From assembly GCF_900046455.1 (NCBI RefSeq), contig NZ_FCOT01000011.1:558001-622000 (forward strand): a DNA stretch of 64,000 bases. The letters are read 5' to 3'. The DNA comes from Cellulomonas timonensis. Lineage in GTDB: Bacteria; Actinomycetota; Actinomycetes; Actinomycetales; Cellulomonadaceae. This document shows, in pieces, positions 62,807-64,000 of the stretch. A program made the position numbers and the translations under genes. The notes under the pieces were generated by a model. That model saw only the letters and a program-made list of their open reading frames with translations, searched no databases and had not been told where the DNA came from. How positions within the stretch are numbered: the first letter of the stretch is position 1; each line of letters begins with the position of its first letter.

Positions 62807-63615
62807 CCCGCATCGTCGTCGCGCCCGGGCTCGGGCGGTCCGCGCTCGAGCTGCGGTCCGGCGCGCTCGCCGTCCGCGTCCTGGAGCAGGATGCGGACGG
62901 CGCGCGGGTGGCCCTCGTCGCCAACGGGGCCCTGCTGCTCGCGGGCGACTCCGTCGACGTCGAGGTGGAGGTCGCGGAGGGCGCGTGGCTCGAGGTGGTG
63001 GAGACCACCGGGACCGTCGCGTACGGCGGGGCGGAGCCGTCCCGGTGGGACGTCGACGTGCGGCTGGGCGTTGGAGCGCGGCTCACCTGGGGCGCGCTGC
63101 CGTTCGTGGTGTCCGACGGCGCCCGCACCCACCGCCGCACCGAGGCGCGCCTGGCCGAGGGCGCCCGGGCGCTCCTGCGCGAGACGCTCGTGCTCGGGCG
63201 CACGGGCCAGGCCGGAGGGGACCTGTGGAGCAGCCTCACGGCGTATGACGCCGTCGGCCCCCTGCAGGTCGAGGAGCTCGACCTGTCCCGTCCGGTGCGC
63301 GGCCTGCCCGGGGTGCTGGCCACGGGCTCGGGCGCGGCGCCACGCACAGTGGTGGACACCGTGCTGGCCCTCGGGTGGCGCCCGGCGCCGCTCCCCGGCC
63401 CGCCCGGCGCCGGGGCCACGCTGTTCGAGCTCGACCGGCCGGGCGCGGTGCTGCGCTGGCTCGGCACGGAGCTGCACCGCGACACCGTCGGCGACGCCTG
63501 CCTGGCCGCGTGGTCCGCGGAGCTCGCCGCAGCACCGCGCACGGCGCACGGCGGCGCCACCGTCGCCCCCATGCTTGATCCCCTTCGCACCACCCACACC
63601 GAGGAGTACGCATGA
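62803..63615 (+). CDS. ureD: Urease accessory protein UreD (UreH)
   Basis: The 270-residue protein is the scaffold that docks UreF and UreG onto apo-urease. UreD features are [30 protein letters not shown] (partly: [18 protein letters not shown]), [14 protein letters not shown] and [22 protein letters not shown] (partly). It overlaps ureG at its start (GTG 62803) and the argJ-like gene at its end (ATGA), completing the set needed to activate urease apart from UreE. Confidence 0.92.
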   Translation: MTRIVVAPGLGRSALELRSGALAVRVLEQDADGARVALVANGALLLAGDSVDVEVEVAEGAWLEVVETTGTVAYGGAEPSRWDVDVRLGVGARLTWGALPFVVSDGARTHRRTEARLAEGARALLRETLVLGRTGQAGGDLWSSLTAYDAVGPLQVEELDLSRPVRGLPGVLATGSGAAPRTVVDTVLALGWRPAPLPGPPGAGATLFELDRPGAVLRWLGTELHRDTVGDACLAAWSAELAAAPRTAHGGATVAPMLDPLRTTHTEEYA

Positions 63616-64000
63616 CCACCACCGTCGCCGGGTTCGTCGGCATCACCGGCAGCGCGGGCGTCAAGGACGGGCGCCCCGACGTCAGCCTCGTGCACGCCAC
63701 CGGCGCGACGACGTCGGCTGCCGTGTTCACCCGCTCCCTGTTCTCCGGGCCGAGCGTGACCGTGAGCCGGGCGGGCGACCTCGCTGGGCTGCGCGCCGTC
63801 GTCGTGGTGTCCGGGAACGCGAACGTCGCCACCGGGGAGGCGGGCCTGGCCGACGCGCGCGAGCTGCAGGGCTGGGCCGCCGCCCGTGCCGGCTGCGCGC
63901 CCGAGCAGGTGCTCGTCGCCTCGACCGGCGTCATCGGCGTGCCGTACCCGATGACCGCCATGCGCGATCGGCTCGCCGCGCTGCCCGCCGCCGCGCCCGT
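63612..64000 (+). CDS. argJ: ArgJ-type glutamate/ornithine acetyltransferase, partial at window end
   Basis: The frame is open from ATG 63612 to the window end. It begins [20 protein letters not shown] and has TTSAAVFTRSLFSGPSV, VVVVSGNANVATGEAG and LVASTGVIGVPYPM. SGNANxxTG and the STGVIG(x)PLPM-like segment are ArgJ-family hallmarks; the autoproteolysis site lies beyond the window. ArgJ recycles acetyl groups between ornithine and glutamate in arginine synthesis. Here it overlaps ureD instead of following argC, so it may be a paralogue with another acetyl substrate, or the start of an arg operon that continues outside. Confidence 0.85.
   Translation, partial: MTTTVAGFVGITGSAGVKDGRPDVSLVHATGATTSAAVFTRSLFSGPSVTVSRAGDLAGLRAVVVVSGNANVATGEAGLADARELQGWAAARAGCAPEQVLVASTGVIGVPYPMTAMRDRLAALPAAAP

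Overview
The window is very GC-rich, densely packed DNA from an actinobacterium. The best match is a cellulose-degrading Cellulomonadaceae-type organism (Cellulomonas or a close relative). This rests on a secreted GH48 cellulase with actinobacterial FN3 and CBM2 modules, a WhiB-type protein, a GlxR-type Crp, GlnR, PASTA-bearing class A penicillin-binding proteins and many apparently leaderless genes. No phage, insertion sequence or CRISPR array was seen.

Layout. (1) 1-2.1 kb: end of lysC and asd, the entry to lysine/threonine/methionine synthesis. (2) 2.1-7.1 kb: a phosphotransferase divergent from a YtrA-type GntR regulator that heads two ABC exporter pairs; a palindromic operator lies between them. 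(3) 7.1-10.4 kb: a GH48 exo-cellulase preceded by a structured leader. (4) 10.5-13.8 kb: a NarL-type two-component system and a DUF4097 membrane protein, then tRNA-Pro(CGG). (5) 14-22.3 kb: a metallophosphoesterase and three tandem class A PBPs, all on the minus strand. (6) 22.5-27.8 kb: whiB-like gene, DUF4177, RidA, Crp/GlxR, an RsiG-like protein, endonuclease III, an alpha/beta hydrolase and NhaA. (7) 27.9-36.2 kb: glnR, a membrane protein, thioredoxin-like and DUF4395 genes, a DsrE protein, nitrobindin-like and YgfZ proteins, a frameshifted FUSC-type exporter, DUF2516, asparaginase and dtd. (8) 36.2-42.4 kb: a YeiH-type exporter with a tiny partner protein and a cysteine-codon leader peptide, a macrodomain protein, a TetR/MFS efflux pair, a DHFR-like protein and YqeY. 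(9) 42.5-64 kb: a LacI regulator and then about 20 kb of co-directional genes: two ureohydrolases, two peptide/nickel-type ABC transporters, an MFS protein, a complete urease set (UreA, a UreB-UreC fusion, UreF, UreG, UreD) and the start of an argJ-like gene.

Region 9 is the most interesting system. The two histidine-rich ureohydrolases would release urea from a guanidino compound and the urease would turn urea into ammonia and CO2. The ABC systems could bring in nickel and/or the substrate. A phased array of GlnR-like half-sites precedes the first gene, and glnR itself lies in this window, which points to nitrogen-limitation control. I infer a nickel-dependent guanidine or biguanide nitrogen-scavenging island; the substrate is not proven by sequence.

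Two cis-acting RNA candidates also stand out. One is a mutually exclusive hairpin pair that can hide the GH48 ribosome-binding site. The other is a cysteine-codon leader peptide whose stop codon sits on the base of a long stem upstream of the YeiH exporter. At least eleven genes carry a TAnnnT box exactly 6-7 nt before the start codon, which indicates leaderless transcription.
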